From: JALZBN01 sp035525375
Lineage (GTDB): Bacteria; Actinomycetota; Acidimicrobiia; Acidimicrobiales; AC-14
DNA length: 39,933 bases
Reading direction: 5' to 3'
NCBI GenBank assembly: GCA_035525375.1
Contig: DATLEI010000040.1
Location: 1 to 39,933, forward strand
Positions 39,158 to 39,933 of the stretch are shown here, in pieces. How positions within the stretch are numbered: position 1 is the first letter of the stretch; every line of letters begins with the position of its first letter. Under the pieces are notes generated by a model, which was not told the origin of the DNA, did no database searches, and was given only the letters and a program-made list of their open reading frames with translations. The position numbers were made by a program, and so were the translations under genes.

Positions 39158-39933
39158 GTGTCGAGATCACGAGCCGCCGCACGCACGGTCCAGTCTTTCT
39201 CCGACGGCTTCGAGCGCATCGTCGAGAACGTTTCGACCGCGATCCACGGCAAGGACGAGGCGATTCGCCTCGCTCTTGTTTGCCTCGTGGCCGAGGGTCA
39301 TGTGCTCGTCGAAGATGTCCCGGGTGTCGGCAAGACGACTCTGGCGAAGGCGCTGGCCGCCAGCCTCGATTGCTCCTGGGGACGAATCCAGTTCACGCCC
39401 GATCTCCTACCATCCGACGTCACGGGCGTCACCGTGTACAACCGGGCCAACGGCACCTTTGAGTTCCGGCAGGGGGGCATCTTCGCCAACCTGGTGCTTG
39501 GCGACGAGATCAACCGGGCCTCGCCCAAGACCCAATCGGCGCTGCTGGAAGCGATGGAGGAGCGGCAGGTAACGGTCGACCAGACGACCTATACGCTCCC
39601 GCAGCCGTTCATGGTCATGGCCACGCAGAATCCGGTTGAGCACGAAGGCACCTACCCCCTGCCGGAAAGCCAACTCGACCGCTTCTTGATGCGGATTCGC
39701 ATGGGATATCCCGGTCGGGCCTCGGAGATCGCCATTCTCGACACGCACGCCGCGGCCAATCCGCTCGACGACATCAAGCCGGTGGCGTCGGCGGGCGACA
39801 TCCAGCACATGATCACCATGGCCCAGGCGATCCATGTCGCGCCCAGCCTGAAGGGCTACATCGTCGACCTGGCCTCCGGCACCCGAGGGCGCGCCGAACT
39901 GGCTCTCGGCGTGTCGCCGCGCGCCCCCCCCCG
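39158..39933 (+). CDS. MoxR-family AAA+ ATPase (partial, runs off the window)
   Basis: The first 258 residues of a MoxR ATPase, starting at GTG 39158. Walker A is PGVGKTT in VLVEDVPGVGKTTLAKALA, Walker B is LVLGDEINR, and the sensor-1 region reads VMATQNPVEHEGTYPLPESQLDRFL. The family GRASEIAIL and SPRA motifs follow. MoxR proteins are chaperone-like ATPases, usually encoded next to a DUF58 protein, a transglutaminase-like protein and VWA-domain proteins, which would lie beyond the window. The sequence stops in a run of nine C, just after the point where the family shows SPRA followed by Ser or Thr. The last codons (PPR) may be an assembly-edge artefact. Confidence 0.93.
   Translation, partial: MSRSRAAARTVQSFSDGFERIVENVSTAIHGKDEAIRLALVCLVAEGHVLVEDVPGVGKTTLAKALAASLDCSWGRIQFTPDLLPSDVTGVTVYNRANGTFEFRQGGIFANLVLGDEINRASPKTQSALLEAMEERQVTVDQTTYTLPQPFMVMATQNPVEHEGTYPLPESQLDRFLMRIRMGYPGRASEIAILDTHAAANPLDDIKPVASAGDIQHMITMAQAIHVAPSLKGYIVDLASGTRGRAELALGVSPRAPP

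Noticed and set aside
1..39933. CRISPR arrays, insertion sequences, prophage, tRNA or rRNA genes
   Set aside because: No regularly spaced repeats, transposase or integrase motifs, or tRNA-like cloverleaf sequences were seen on either strand. The window is core-genome-like throughout.

Overview
The window is about 40 kb of GC-rich DNA from an actinobacterium, most likely a member of or close to the class Acidimicrobiia. This rests on gene content and order, not on a database search. Markers are a bacterial proteasome activator (Bpa) with its C-terminal Tyr-containing docking tail, SepF and YggT instead of FtsA as FtsZ partners, the MurT-GatD lipid II amidation pair, a CxxC/HNH endonuclease, and an order dnaE / rluA-lspA-dksA / ileS / yggT-sepF-yggS-pgeF-ftsZ / dcw cluster like that of streptomycetes and mycobacteria. 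The window starts inside one gene and ends inside a moxR-type ATPase gene.

Left part (1-10 kb): a DUF255 thioredoxin-domain protein, a nitroreductase, two proteins of unknown function, and a leftward group made of an alkaline-phosphatase-fold phosphodiesterase, Bpa, a DUF1059 miniprotein and the replicative polymerase DnaE. An Rrf2-type regulator diverges from the phosphodiesterase. Middle left (10-18 kb): the coupled leftward genes dksA-like, lspA, rluA and a membrane-anchored unknown, then a DUF167 protein, ileS reading rightward, and a 430-residue membrane protein with a duplicated helical domain and a histone-H1-like tail. That protein occupies the place where divIVA/wag31 usually lies.

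Centre and right (18-34.5 kb): a continuous leftward division and cell-wall cluster, mraZ-rsmH-ftsL-ftsI-murE-mraY-murD-ftsW-murG-murC-murB-ftsQ-ftsZ-pgeF-yggS-sepF-yggT. Most junctions are 4-base stop/start overlaps. murF, ddl and ftsA are absent. The mraZ promoter (TTGACC-N17-TACTGT) is followed directly by three GTGG boxes at an exact 10-bp period, the expected MraZ operator. Between mraZ and rsmH lies a strong RNA fold whose 16-bp closing stem buries the rsmH ribosome binding site. The ftsQ-ftsZ gap holds an inverted repeat and a TTGACA element. Rightward from the mraZ control region run murT and gatD, which amidate lipid II.

Right end (36.7-39.9 kb): a lipoate-ligase-family protein, an HNH endonuclease, a small conserved-looking protein coupled to a ROK-family sugar kinase, and the start of a MoxR AAA+ ATPase. 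No gap between genes exceeds about 205 bases. I see no tRNA, rRNA, CRISPR array, insertion sequence or prophage. Two general points about expression emerge. Several genes carry a TANNNT -10 box 6-7 bases before the start codon, which suggests leaderless mRNAs. Two genes reach their conserved N-terminus only if an ATC codon initiates.
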